Of a DNA stretch of 64,000 nt, positions 34,196 to 44,985 are shown piece after piece. Source of the DNA: Thereva unica (taxonomy: Eukaryota; Arthropoda; Insecta; Diptera; Therevidae); the NCBI GenBank assembly GCA_949987705.1, contig OX465284.1:66573470-66637469 (forward strand), read 5' to 3'. Position 1 is the stretch's first letter, and the number at the start of each line of letters is the position of its first letter. The notes beneath the pieces are model-generated. The model searched no databases and was not told the origin of the DNA. It saw only the letters and a program-made list of their open reading frames with translations. A program made the position numbers and the translations under genes.

Positions 34196-34302
34196 GAAGG
34201 GGGCAATGTGATGATTATGCGCCATCTGTTTGTCGAGAGGATGAATCAACGATTTTCGGTTGTTGTCTGAACTAAGAATTTATGTACTAAACTAACGAGC
34301 GA
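34196..34302 (+). repeat. Gypsy #1 polypurine tract and 3' LTR part 1
   Basis: AAGAAGGGGGCAA precedes the LTR, which starts TGTGATGATT at 34207 and is interrupted after CGAGCGA (34296-34302) by a CATTGATT element. It resumes at 48850 with CGAGCGA repeated. Confidence 0.92.
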
Positions 34303-35073
34303 CATTGATTATATACTAAGTAGATATGGACAAACGCGAGTCAAATTAACTTCCAGTTACGGCACCACGAGCTGGGTGCGCTAGTATCGCAGGGTTTTAT
34401 GCTCCGCTATATATGGTTAGTTTCCGAAATAAACTTTTCCTTGTTCAAGTTAAAGCCCTTCGCGCATTTGAAAAAAAATCAGAAGCTGCGGCTTTGATTT
34501 TAGTGGCGGTGGATCTAAAAATATATAGATGACTATGCGCTTATTCCTATTGTTTTGCTCAGGAAGGGCAAGGAGGATGAAAAAATGATGATTTCGCTGG
34601 GTGAAATTTGACAATGAGGGCATGAAATGAATGAGCGAAATAATTTTAATGGGAAATTTGGCATCAAGCGCTTTTTATTATGTTGAAAAAATTGAAATGG
34701 GTTTTCAGGGATTATTTCATTTAACGAATTTTGAATGACAAATTTTTAGATTTTTTTCTCAGGTATTTTAGTTCGTAGAAATTTGAAATTTTTACGGATA
34801 TTTGTATTATTATTGATATACATACATATAAAAATAATTAAATAATTTTTATTTTTGATTTTATTTATCGTTATTAATAAGTTTAGGTTAGTCTGGATAG
34901 TGCGTCAGTAGATTTCGATGAACCTTGGGTTTTATCTGTGAGGTGTTATATGGTCCCAGCAACACCGACTGTGTGTTCTATTTATCAACGAAGGGGAGGT
35001 ATGTAGTGGGCCTGGGATGGGCCGAGTTGGCTAGTCTTGGGAATTTGCATGTAGGTAAGAGCGGTAAAAATAC

Positions 35074-35421
35074 TGTTACGTTTTTACGGCTTAACGGATT
35101 CGTAGGATTAATTAAGGAATACTCGTTTTAATTATCCACACAATAATTTATTTATCACAAACCAAAACACAATTTAATTACTAACACAATTCTTACAGTT
35201 CACTATAATCACTAGCAAATTTAATATTTCGCACTATTCAATTCTAATTATCGCTTTTTATTTCACTATCAATCACCACTTTTCACTGTTCTCACTTTAG
35301 AACACTTGTATCGCCTTTATAATCAAAACTGACTCGATAGCGGCTGCCAGGCGCTTTTATATAGGCAGCTCCACCTTTGTCTACTTTCTGGAACCTTCGT
35401 TTTCTGGTTCCTTGTGGTATG
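35074..35421 (-). repeat. Gypsy #2 3' LTR, distal part
   Basis: The R/U5 side of the LTR on the minus strand. It is cut after TGGTATG (35415-35421) by the inner CATTGATT element. Confidence 0.9.
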
Positions 35422-35434
35422 CATTGATTATAGA

Positions 35435-36709
35435 GTAAGTAGATATGGACAAACATCTTTCAGGTTGTCTTGTTAGATGGCGATAGTTATACTGAGTTAA
35501 GTTTTAGGGCTGCGAATTTCTGTTGTAAACCTCTAAAATTAATGGGAATGGGTTTACAACATTAGTTTAATAATATTAATTTTTTATTAGTGCATAATAA
35601 TCATAAAATAGACAATTTTTTTAATTTTGCTATTTTTTAGTAAAACATAAAAAAGCGGGTTTGCGCCTGAATTTAAAAAAGCATTTCAAAGCCCTTGACG
35701 CATGTTGGAAGAAAAAACAAAAGTTTCGGATCTAAAAATAGATTCCTGTGCGGGCATTCCTTTTGTTTTGTTTTGGAAGGGGGTGGGTGGGCTGAAACTA
35801 CGATGATTTCTTGGCCGGTGGCTGAAATTTATGAATGAAGAAATTAATGAATGGGAAGAGAGATTTAATGGGAAATTTAGCATCGTGTTTTTTTTATTTT
35901 GAGAAAAATTAAATAAGTTTGTTTTTAACAAAATTCTAGTTTTTTTGTATTGATGTTAATTATTGCTTTTAGAGCAAATTGAGCAAACTATTTGAAAATG
36001 TGAATATATGTATAGGTACATATTTGCGTGCAATAATAGAAAAAAATAAAAAAACTTTCGTTTAAAACCCTACTTCATATTTCGTCAATGAAAAGAGAAG
36101 AGTTCAGATTTTGAAAGATTTTTTAAAATGTTTGTATTAAGGGTAATTGTTTACTTTATCAGACGCAAAAGTTCGCGCAATACTCCAAAAATGCGGTGAG
36201 TTTTTGGTGGGAGAATTAAACTGCTATTTTTTATAAAAATTACTTTTACAAAATTTTAACCCTGAATAACCAACCGGTGACCAACGGCTAATTCCAAAAG
36301 CAACATGCTCTGGTCAACCCCTTACAAAGCCTACCTCCTGCGGGGGTGCGGTGATAAAGTAAATAATTATCTAAAATTCTAAGAATTTTATATACATGTA
36401 TATGAATATCCCACTCCACCACCCGTTCATTTAATTATGGCAGCTTCAATAAAACTACCCTTTTGCTTACTTCTGATAGTATCAAATTTTAAAAATTAAT
36501 GAAAATAATCCAATTGGAAATGAAAATAATTTAAATTATTAAGAACAAACCAGTCTGGATTCATTATTCAACTGGAAGCCTGCCATGAAAACCTATAATT
36601 AGTGGCGGGTTCGTCGACACAAAAACTCAGTTGTTGTAAACAAGTTGCAATTCTTGATGTTCAGGTTGCAACGAGAGCCAAACTTCAAGAAGAAAGATGT
36701 ACACATATT
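35435..36709. other. Non-coding interior of inner CATTGATT element
   Basis: Corresponds to the 47571-48836 side of the outer copy (for example, the GTTTGTCCATATCTAC end, the ATCTATTTTTAGATC block and the GGGGGTGGGTGGGCTGAAAC block). No protein-like frame. Confidence 0.5.
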
Positions 36710-37254
36710 GGGGCCTATTCTGTCGGTAAAATTTTATCATTTTATGTTATGTTATGCCATAAAATAAAAGAATTATCTAAAATCCTATTCTGTCCGACAA
36801 ATTTTATTTTCTTTTATGCATCATAACATAAAATATTTCCTGTTATGTTTCATAACATAAAAGAATCTCAGTAGCACATTTTAAGGGTATTTTGACATAT
36901 TTTATAGAAATAACAGGCGTGAATTGACACTTGTTGTGCAATGTCGTGTTAATTGTGTTTTTAGTTTAATTAAAATTAATACGCCCAGGGCACGCTTTGA
37001 TTTTGTTTATTTACATTTACAACCGATCAGCTGTTCATTTTCAACCGAATTGTTCAAAGCGTAATAGAACTCAGAGCGGATTATACTAAATCTTTTATGT
37101 TATGTGTCCATAAAAGATTCCATAAAATAATTTTATGGAACTATGACAGAATAGGAATTTCGAAAATATTTTATTTTCATTTTATGAAGAAGAAATTTTA
37201 TCATCATAACATAACATAAATCAATATTTTATGAAAAATTGCAGAATAGGCCCC
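36710..37254. mobile_element. GGGGCCTATTCTG MITE, 545 bp
   Basis: Inverted ends GGGGCCTATTCTG / CAGAATAGGCCCC with ATT on both sides (36707-36709, 37255-37257). The interior is made of repeated CATAACATAAAA motifs. The outer copy has the empty site, which confirms insertion. A 3 bp duplication would fit PIF/Harbinger, but the target is not the usual TWA. Confidence 0.65.
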
Positions 37255-37942
37255 ATTGTGTAGCTATAAGAATGATGAGGGCTCACATGCTCTTGCTTGG
37301 AACGACCAGCTTTTTTAGTATGTATAAATTAACCGTTAATTTAAAGGCCTTCGTGATATTCAATATTCATCTTACTAGGTAGCTGGGCATGTGAGCCATA
37401 AGATTACCCATTGAGTTTTATCTGTGAAACAAAGGAAAGCCGCTGGAAATGTGCGCAAAAACATTCCGTCGACATTGTCCGCACAAGGATTCCGCCGGCC
37501 ATTCAATTCAAACATCAAAGTAAGACGGGCAAAACCCTCTTTCGTGTTGACCCACCATTAAACACTAAATGCACATCAGCCAGTTTCTTAACAAGTTCTT
37601 TAATACATATCTACAATATTTTCATTCAGTGTTACTATTTTTTTTTTGGTTCAAAGGTGAATTTTTTATTAAATGCTGGTCATTTTCTTAAAAGTTGTAG
37701 CTTTAAAAATTATTGAGTTGATTGAGTGGATAGAAAAGCCGCCTCTTTTTAAAACTGCATACATTTTTGCAGAAACTTGAGCGCAGAGTTATGCGTGCAA
37801 ATTCCTTTGCACAGGTGGAAAATTCGACGCTTTCTGTAAAACTGTAAAATTAACGCCATTCAATTAAGGTAGTACGTGATGGCGTCGAATCTCGACTGGC
37901 GTTTTCCGAGAGCCGACTTTCTCACCTGATTTCTTTCTAATA
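37255..37942. other. Non-coding interior of inner CATTGATT element
   Basis: Homologous to 46680-47410 (inverted) and to 23360-23964. It includes the AAAGCCGCTGGAAATGTGCG block and leads into the captured RT fragment at about 37876-37942, which is interrupted by the non-LTR element. Confidence 0.5.
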
Positions 37943-38064
37943 TTTATTTATTTATTTATTTATTTATTTATTAATAGCCAAAACAAGGCACACTTAAACT
38001 AATTTACATCATTGCCCTTATTATAGTACATAAATATAACTTAAGCTATATTGATTAGTACAGA

Positions 38065-39880
38065 CTAGGATGATAATAGGGATATCAATTTTCTTTTAAA
38101 AGACTGTTTACTTATGGAGGGGGAAAAACAGGATTTGTAGGTATTGAAGACCACACCACATCTGTTAACAGGTTCGTTCTTGGCATACTCGGTGCGATGT
38201 GAATATTCCTTAAGCAATTTCACGTGTCTCGTCTGTCGGACATCGTCATTGAACTTAATTCTATCCGATAGAAACTGCACTTTGAGGTTGCTGTTTAAAA
38301 CGTCCAAGGTGAGGCATGAGATAAGCATCTTTCTCCTACATGACAGTGGTAAGAGATGTAATGCTTTGAGCCTGTTCGTGTAGGGTGGTAGACTAAGATA
38401 ATCGCGCGGGTCGTGGAGATGACGTAGCGCGAAAAGAAGAAATTTTTTTTGTATTGATTCAATCCTGTTACTACTTACCTGGAATATGGGATCCCATATC
38501 GGGCAAGCGTATTCCAGGATTGGGCGGACAAGGGAACAGAAAAGAGTTTTAGTAACCCAAACATTGCCAAATTCTTTAGCTCTTCTCTTAATAAAACCTA
38601 ACAGCTTGTTGGCTCTGGCAGTAATGTTGTCATAATGCAAATTAAAATTTAACTTGTTGTCTAGAACAACACCTAAATCCCTAATTTGATCGACATGGTC
38701 AAGGACCTTGTCGTTCAGATAATACTGCCAACGCTGTATATTTTTTTTTCGTGAGAAGGTGATTGAGTGACATTTAGCGATGTTGAGATGTAGTTTATTC
38801 GTTGTGCACCAGTCTTGCAGAGCATTCAGTTTTGATTGAAAGAACAATACATCACTTTGGGACCTTATGATGTTGTATATTTTTAAATCGTCTGCGTAAA
38901 AGAGATGTGGAATATCCTTCAGTTCGTCAGATAAATCAGAGATAAATATATTAAACAAGAGTGGGCCTAGATGACTGCCCTGGGGTACACCGGAAGTCAC
39001 GTCGATTTCTTTAGATAGAAATCCTTGAAATCTAACCACCTGAGTTCTTCCGTCAAGATAAGATCTTATCCATTTCAGGGCAGCACCGGATATTCCAAAT
39101 TTTGAAAGTTTTGTTATTAAAATATGGTGGTCAACACGATCAAAGGCTTTGCTAAAGTCCGTATAGACTGCGTCGATTTGATGACCATTCTCCATACCAC
39201 ATAACAGTTCAGAGGTTAAGATCATAAGGTTTGAGGTGGTTGAACGCCCTTTTCTAAATCCGTGCTGTTGCTCGTTAAGAAGTGGGTCAATGACGGGAGC
39301 TATCTTGTCGAAAACAAGTTTTTCAAAAAGTTTTGGGATTGAAGAGAGAATGGCAATCCCCCTATAGTTGTCCACCAAGTGCTTATCGCCTGCCTTATGG
39401 ATTGGTGTAAGATAGGATTTTTTCCACAGCGATGGAAACACTCCTATTGACAATGATTTATTAAATATTATTTGAAGAGGGAGTAACATTTGCTTTGAGC
39501 AGTATTTCAAGAAACTAGGGGGAAGAGTGTCAGGACCATGACCTTTATTGTTATCAAGACTGTTTAAACCAATCATTATGTCTTGAGTCGTCAAAGACAA
39601 ATTGCTTAGGAGTGCTGGCATTTCTGTACTTGTAAAGTCAGTGTGCGCTGTACTATTCGGGCAAAAAACTTCACTAAACCTATCAGCAAACATGTTACAA
39701 ATTTCTTTGGGGCATGAGGAGTGTATGCTACCAGTTGTCATAGTTAACGGATAACCGGAAGTTTTTCGTTTTATATTAACAAAGTCAAAGAATTTTTTAG
39801 GGTCGTATATAATATTTTCTCCGATGGTGTTTAAGTAAGTCTTATAGGCCTCACGTGACCTACATAAGTGAGAATTCAGA
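38065..39880 (-). pseudogene. Non-LTR reverse transcriptase
   Basis: 558 residues are counted from the first usable ATG (39741), but the same frame is open back to about 39880 (RSREAYKTYLNT). The order of RT motifs is complete: NNKGHGPDTLPP, LTPIHKAGDK, NYRGIAILSS, EQQHGFRKGRST, AVYTDFSKAFDRVDH (D195), SGVPQGSHLGPLLFNIFI, LFYADDLKIY (YADD 282-285), then the thumb and a C-terminal region with a LRHLHDPRDYL block. It would reverse-transcribe its RNA at a nicked target. A one-base shift near 39870 separates it from the endonuclease frame, so the element is dead as it stands. Confidence 0.88.
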
Positions 39881-40783
39881 GGCTAACCTAGCGTATTCTA
39901 ATTTGACTTCCGCCGTTACGTGTATGTTTTTTCTAATCATGTTATATAACTTATTTCTCTGATTACGCAGATATCGCATATTACTATCAAGCCAAGGTTC
40001 CGATAATTTACTCCTTTTTCTAATTTTGGGGACATACTTGTCAATGATGTTGAAGATAATAGTGTAGAAGGACGACACTACTTCGTCAAGATCATTGCTT
40101 GAAAGCCTATACTCCCAGTCGACAAGGGACAATTCGAAAGCAATGCTATTGAAATTTGCGTTCTTAAAGTCATATACTATTGAGTTGTTGTATGACGTAA
40201 CATTGTCAGAAATGGTGGCGCGGAGTTCAACCACCCAAGCGGAATGGTGAGTAGAATTGGTGAATAGGTTTTCCTCATCGGAAGCGGGTAGGATAATTAC
40301 CTCCTCATAGGAATTAGTGAAAATCAGATCCAACCATTTACCAGAAGAGTTTGGTTGCCTGATAATTTGACATAAGTCATTGCCATAAAAAGAGTCGATA
40401 AGCTTTATATCGATAGCATTTATGGCATTAATTGGAAGAAGGTTACCTTCCTTGTCAGGGATAAATAAAAGATTGGGACGGTTAAAATCGCCCAAAACAA
40501 ATATGTCATCGTCACTGCAGAGTGAGTCGTTAACTTCATCTAAAATATGAAGTAAATCATCATACTTAGATTCGTCAGAAAGGGGGGGTATATAGAAAGT
40601 GCCGATGAGTATGTTTTTCTTGCCCAATTTGATTCGAACAAAAACATGTTCGAAAAATTGTGCGTGATTGGTTGTTAATAGTTCACAATTTAAGTAGTCC
40701 TTGACAGCTATAAGTACTCCGCCTCCTCTTGAAAAACCGGTGGAGTTGTAGTCTCTATCACATCTATAGACTGTCCAGTTCTG
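39860..40783 (-). pseudogene. AP-type endonuclease of the non-LTR element, 5'-truncated
   Basis: The frame stays open to the truncation at 40783 (NWTVYRCDRDYNSTGFSRGG onward). EEP-fold motifs: FVLGDFNRPN with the catalytic Asp/Asn, WLDLIFTN, and THHSAWVVEL replacing the usual S-D-H-x-x-V block. The N-terminal Glu motif lies upstream of the truncation and is missing. It ends at a TAG caused by the frameshift into the RT frame. Confidence 0.8.
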
Positions 40784-40930
40784 TTCATTAATGATATGCT
40801 CTCAATCCCCTCCAACCCACTTCATACTTTTGGCAATGACACAATGCGTTACTCCTACGCCTTCGTCAATATAAGACAAGAACGGGCAAGACCTTGTCTA
40901 ATAGAGTGTGAACTCTCATCCCTCGAAAAA
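40784..40930 (+). pseudogene. Captured RT fragment in inner CATTGATT copy
   Basis: Reads INDMLSIPSNPLHTFGNDTM in frame, the RT catalytic region with the DD pair decayed to ND. Homologous fragments are at 27964-28076 and 46544-46789. Its upstream part is at 37876-37942, on the other side of the non-LTR insertion. Confidence 0.5.
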
Positions 40931-41184
40931 ATTGTGCCATCCTTCCCTTTATCTCAGTGGCAAAAAGAATCTAATAGCTGACTCATCTCTTAACATCTTA
41001 AGATACAAATCCACCAAAGCAAACAAACATTTGCTCGCCGGCAAAATGACGTCACGAAGAAAGTGCATATCGCAGCTATGCACATTTGGAACATCATCTT
41101 TTTACGTCATTATCACGTCAAGAGAAAATGCCTTTGGTGGACTCGTACTTTTAGACGTAATTTTATCTTCAGTGGCATTCCGTA
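40931..41184. repeat. CCACCAAAGCA foldback and flanks, inner CATTGATT copy
   Basis: Foldback arms at 41011-41020 and 41131-41140 match those at 28091-28229 and 46384-46486. No coding sequence. Confidence 0.45.
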
Positions 41185-41352
41185 TTACAATATTATTAAA
41201 TCCGATTAGAAGACGAAGCAGCTTGCAAGTAAAAATTTACCAATATTGTTAAATTTTCATGTAAAATAAATGTCAATATTGTATAATATAAAATACGGTT
41301 TCGGCAGTTTCGAAAAAAAATAACAATATTGCAATAGAAAATAAGGTCCCAG
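41185..41352. repeat. CTATTACAATATTG MITE in inner CATTGATT copy
   Basis: Copy of the MITE at 46185-46367; the left end is decayed (CCGTATTACAATATT), the right end is GCAATAGAAAATAAGGTCCC. Confidence 0.55.
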
Positions 41353-41959
41353 ATCTGCGATGGAGTAATCACATATTCCAAATCGCCAAACAAGCTTATC
41401 AATGCAATGCTTATCAATTATCAGATTCCTGAAGAGATGAAAGTTCCTCCTTCAGCAGGCGGCCCTCTACAATCTACAAGTCAAAATTACTAATTTCTAC
41501 GAATTCTATTTGTCATTCAAAACTCATTTAAAAAATTGGAATAATCCCTGAAAACCCATTTCAATTTTTTCAACATAATAAAAAACCCTTGATGCCAAAT
41601 TTCCCATTAATATTATCTCGCCCATTCATTTCATTCCCTTATTGTAAAATTTCACCTATCAGCTACGAAATCATCATCATTTTTTCATCCTCTTTGCCCT
41701 TCCCGAACAAAACAATAGGAAAAAGCGCATAGGAATCTATTTTTAGATTCGCAGCCACTAAACCCAAAGCCGCAGCTTCTGATTTTTTTTTCGAATGCGC
41801 AAAGGGCTTTCACATAAACCAGAAAAAGTTTATTTCGGAAACTAACCATATATAGCGGAGCATAAAACCCTGCGATATTAGCGCCCCCAGCTCGTGGTGC
41901 CGTAACCTGAAGTTAATTTGACTCGCGTTTGTCCATATCTACTTAGTATATAATCAATG
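41353..41959. other. Type-A end of inner CATTGATT element
   Basis: Homologous (inverted) to 34303-34800 of the outer copy and to 53455-53635 of the host copy. Contains the AAACCATATATAGCGGAGC-like block and the GCTCGTGGTGCCGTAAC block. No open frame of note. Confidence 0.6.
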
Positions 41960-41966
41960 TGGTATG

Positions 41967-42122
41967 TTCTATATTTCTTTTAGTTTCGACCAGCTTGAAG
42001 TTGTCTTCGCTTATCGCTCGTTAGTTTAGTACATAAATTCTTAATTCAGACAACAACCGAAAATCGTTGATTCATCCTCTCGACAAACAGATGGCGCATA
42101 ATCATCACATTGCCCCCTTCTT
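41967..42122 (-). repeat. Gypsy #2 3' LTR, proximal part, and polypurine tract
   Basis: 143 bp of LTR (41967-42109) completing the split 3' LTR, followed at 42110-42122 by the minus-strand purine tract AAGAAGGGGGCAA. Confidence 0.9.
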
Positions 42123-44811
42123 AGGACTGTTCGTCCCGAACAGTTGTCCATCCTGGATTCGGCTGATGATATGGGCACAGCCTGTCTATGTGCACAATCT
42201 TCTTCTTTGCTTTGGGTCCTTGTTGAATCCTGTAGACCACATCGTTGCTCCGTGATAGGATTTTATAGGGCCCCTCCCACTGACGCTGAAGTTTCGGAGA
42301 CTTGCCTTTCCGTCTTCGAGGGTTGAACAGCCAAACGAGGTCACCTTCCTGGAATCCGCTACAGTTTGCTCGGAGGTCGTACCTTGGTTTCATCCTGTCA
42401 CTGGCCGTCTTAGGATTCTCCCTTGAGATTTTGTCAACTGAGGCTCCAACGTGGTGTTGTCTTACTTCTCCTTTCGCTCTTACTCGAGGACCCTTGCTGC
42501 CGGCACAAGCTGTGCATTTGCGACACCAATTCGTAACATCCTCCCGCATGTGAAGCCAATAGAATCTCTCTTTTATTTTTGACAGAGTTTTGTTGACTCC
42601 CAAATGTTCTCCTGACGGGCTATTATGACACTCCTCAAGAATATCTGTTATTCCAGCACGAGGGACTAACACCTGCATTCGATGAGAGGTACCATCAGCT
42701 GTTTCCCATTTGCGCTTCAATACTCCTCCTTCGATATGCAATGAATCCCATTGGGCCCAATAGCTCTTCAGGATTTCACTTCTCTCTGCGATGTCTTTCC
42801 ATTTAGGCTTCTCGTTGTGTTCTTTCCATGACAAAATCGCAGAAATGTCCGGGTCGTCGCGTTGCGCATCTCGAATTCCTTGGTCCTCATATTTTATGCT
42901 TGGCTCCGCAGTCGTCTTTTGACACTTTTCCTCAATACGCCAACGATACTTAAAACTTGGTTCGCATGGTCGCCGGGACAGTGCAGTTTCCATTGGAATT
43001 CCCCTGTTGCGGTGTTTCATCATCAATTCTCCAAGGTCCAATAGTATTCCGTGTGTTGTCATAAAGTCCAAACCAAGAATACACTCGTCTACTATGTCAG
43101 CTACCAGGAACGAATGTGTAAACTTAATGTCGCCGAGTACCACGTCCATCATTGTTTCCCCATGTAATTTCACTGGTTCTCCGGTTACAGTTCTCAGAAT
43201 GTACTGGTCCGCGTTTTTCAGCCACTTTCTACCGACCAAATCAGCCCTGATGACCGATCTTGAAGCACCTGTATCCACGGTAATTGTGTATTGTTCATCA
43301 CCAACTTTCCCCTCGATGACAAGGCTGTTGTTGCCACGCTGCAGTTGGGTGATATTGACGATGACATCAGGGGTCTCCATTTTCCCCACTAACTCCCTCC
43401 GGTCGCCTTTCTGCCGTTGTCCACATTTTTCACAGCATGTTGAGCCACTCCTACTCCCTGGCGATTCCACTCTCCTTCGCTTTCGGCAACTCCTTTGTAA
43501 ATGACCCGGCTCGCCACAGTTCCAGCATCGTAGACGACGACGTATTTCCGAGGTGTTGACTCGATGGCAAATGTTCTCAGTCATATTGATTCCCCTGAGG
43601 TGGACCGTATTCCTTGTTGCTTGCTTCGCTGCCTCGTATGCCAGAGCATATGCCAGAACTTCTGCGGTATTCTTCTTTCCGGCCAATCTGGCTGCCTGTT
43701 GTAGATCTCGGTCAGCAAAAGAGTTAAGGAAAGCCTCTCTTGCTACTTCGTTGATGTAGTCTTGGCCGAAGCTAGGATAAGCCAGATGCACTAACCTCTC
43801 GATATCGGCGCATAGTTGTTGTAAAGTTTCTCCTGGCTTTTGAAGTCGATTGCGAAGTTGAAGTCGATAAACCTCTTGCATGTGTTGATCGCCGTAACGC
43901 ATTTCCAGTGCTTGAACTAAGAACCCGTAGCTGTTGCGATGTTCTGCTGGTATTGACTGCAATATTTCTGCCGCTGGGCCCCTTAGTGACAACGTTAAGG
44001 CCGTTGCTTTTTCCTCCTCAGTCCAGAAATTGCCTGCTGCTGCTGCTTCGAATTGGAGCTTATAAGTAGGCCATGGGCTTTGCCCGTCGAAAGTTGGAGG
44101 CTGCAATTTCCTAACTCCGATGACTTCGTGTGATGCCGTCCCTGGGTGGTGAATCTTTACCCTTTCTAGATCTGCTCTGACTGTTTCTAGTTCAATTTCG
44201 AGTTTTCCTAGATCATTCCTTACGTTTGCCTTGATGGCAGATTCGAGATTATCCAGGTCATTCCTTACATTTGCCTTGATGGAAGATTCGAGACTTTCCA
44301 GATCATTCCTTACATCTTCTTTCATGTTATCCAGCTTATTGTCGACAGAAAGTGAGAATGATTCGATTTTCTGCTCCAACTGGCTCCTCTGTTCTTCCAT
44401 CGACTCTTTGAGTTCTGCGATCGAACGTTCATGAACTACTGTTAACATTTTTTGTTCATCTTTTAACGCCGACACTTCCGCCTTGATCTCTGTTGTCGCT
44501 TCCCTCATATCTGCTGATGACCGTTCTTGCGCTTCCTTCATCTCTGCCGATGCACGTTCTTGCGCTGCGGATGACCGTTCTTGCGCTTCCCTCATTTCGG
44601 CTGTCGCTTCTTTCATCTCTGCTGATGCACGTTCTTGCGCCTCTTTCATCACCATCAATGTCTTAAAAAGTTCTCCCATACTCACTGTCGATTCTTCTGG
44701 ATCTGCTTCTACCTCGGGTTCAAACATGTAGGTTTCAGGATCCTTCCCTTCGTTCACCATAGCTTCTCGAAGCAGGGCGGTTAGGGAACTTTTAGCCCCC
44801 ACCGTTGACAA
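42121..44811 (-). CDS. Gypsy #2 gag-protease fusion lacking RT, RNase H and integrase core
   Basis: An uninterrupted 896-codon frame; the first ATG is at 44760 (residue 18). Residues 50-215 form a coiled coil built from repeated AQERSSA and NVRNDLxxLESSIKA units. Then come the capsid-like region (PTFDGQSPWPTYKLQFE), the CCHC knuckle CWNCGEPGHLQRSC and protease (VDTGASRSV, catalytic DTGA, then ECILGLDFM). At about 43000 protease is joined to the last residues of RNase H (ALSRRPC), removing about 1.7 kb relative to gypsy #1. The integrase zinc domain remains (FYWLHMREDVTNWCRKCTACA). A second deletion at about 42410 removes the integrase core and joins to the C-terminal GDLVWLFNP block. Both deletions keep the frame. 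A product could supply gag but not copy or integrate DNA. Confidence 0.85.
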   Translation of the reverse strand: MSTVGAKSSLTALLREAMVNEGKDPETYMFEPEVEADPEESTVSMGELFKTLMVMKEAQERASAEMKEATAEMREAQERSSAAQERASAEMKEAQERSSADMREATTEIKAEVSALKDEQKMLTVVHERSIAELKESMEEQRSQLEQKIESFSLSVDNKLDNMKEDVRNDLESLESSIKANVRNDLDNLESAIKANVRNDLGKLEIELETVRADLERVKIHHPGTASHEVIGVRKLQPPTFDGQSPWPTYKLQFEAAAAGNFWTEEEKATALTLSLRGPAAEILQSIPAEHRNSYGFLVQALEMRYGDQHMQEVYRLQLRNRLQKPGETLQQLCADIERLVHLAYPSFGQDYINEVAREAFLNSFADRDLQQAARLAGKKNTAEVLAYALAYEAAKQATRNTVHLRGINMTENICHRVNTSEIRRRLRCWNCGEPGHLQRSCRKRRRVESPGSRSGSTCCEKCGQRQKGDRRELVGKMETPDVIVNITQLQRGNNSLVIEGKVGDEQYTITVDTGASRSVIRADLVGRKWLKNADQYILRTVTGEPVKLHGETMMDVVLGDIKFTHSFLVADIVDECILGLDFMTTHGILLDLGELMMKHRNRGIPMETALSRRPCEPSFKYRWRIEEKCQKTTAEPSIKYEDQGIRDAQRDDPDISAILSWKEHNEKPKWKDIAERSEILKSYWAQWDSLHIEGGVLKRKWETADGTSHRMQVLVPRAGITDILEECHNSPSGEHLGVNKTLSKIKERFYWLHMREDVTNWCRKCTACAGSKGPRVRAKGEVRQHHVGASVDKISRENPKTASDRMKPRYDLRANCSGFQEGDLVWLFNPRRRKGKSPKLQRQWEGPYKILSRSNDVVYRIQQGPKAKKKIVHIDRLCPYHQPNPGWTTVRDEQS

Positions 44812-44823
44812 CGAGCGTTTACT

Positions 44824-44873
44824 TAATTCTTTTTTAACTCTACACTGCGCAGATCCACTAGCTTTCGACCCAT
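44824..44873 (-). CDS. ATG leader frame with slippery A-run before gag (gypsy #2)
   Basis: From ATG at 44871-44873 (minus), 15-16 codons lead to TTA AAA AAG then a stop. A -1 slip on A_AAA_AAG would enter the gag frame with no stop in between. Gag itself has no ATG before residue 18. It is either programmed frameshifting or a one-base deletion in the A-run. Confidence 0.4.
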
Positions 44874-44966
44874 TTTATTAATAAGTGCTTATTTCTCACG
44901 CACAAAATTTAAATTCCAATCACAATTATTGTTCAAGTTCACTTATTTCACTTATCTCTTAATTAA

Positions 44967-44983
44967 TCCCACTTCTGACACCA
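44967..44983 (-). other. Primer binding site of gypsy #2
   Basis: TGGTGTCAGAAGTGGGA on the minus strand, two bases inside the 5' LTR, identical to that of gypsy #1. Confidence 0.75.
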
Positions 44984-44985
44984 AT

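Larger units (their letters stand above)
37943..40783 (-). mobile_element. 5'-truncated non-LTR retrotransposon (CR1/jockey-like)
   Basis: On the minus strand it runs from inside the endonuclease coding region at 40783 to a (TAAA)n tail at 37943-37973. Short tandem-repeat tails and 5' truncation are typical of LINE insertion by target-primed reverse transcription. Comparison with the empty site in the outer copy (CTAATATTCATTA) gives the boundaries; no long target duplication is evident. Confidence 0.85.
35422..41959 (-). mobile_element. CATTGATT element, inner copy (inserted in gypsy #2 LTR)
   Basis: 6,538 bp from CATTGATTATAGAGTAAG to TATATAATCAATG, with TGGTATG duplicated at 35415-35421 and 41960-41966. 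Its end types are in the opposite order to the outer copy. It contains a MITE at 36710 and a non-LTR retrotransposon at about 37943-40783; without them it is about 3.15 kb. It is the youngest CATTGATT insertion in the stack. Confidence 0.88.

Noticed and set aside
34303..41959. Single 7.6 kb element from 34303 to 41959 with very long TIRs
   Set aside because: The two ends look like a pair, but target duplications pair 34303 with 48849 (CGAGCGA) and 35422 with 41959 (TGGTATG). The apparent long TIR comes from two oppositely oriented copies.
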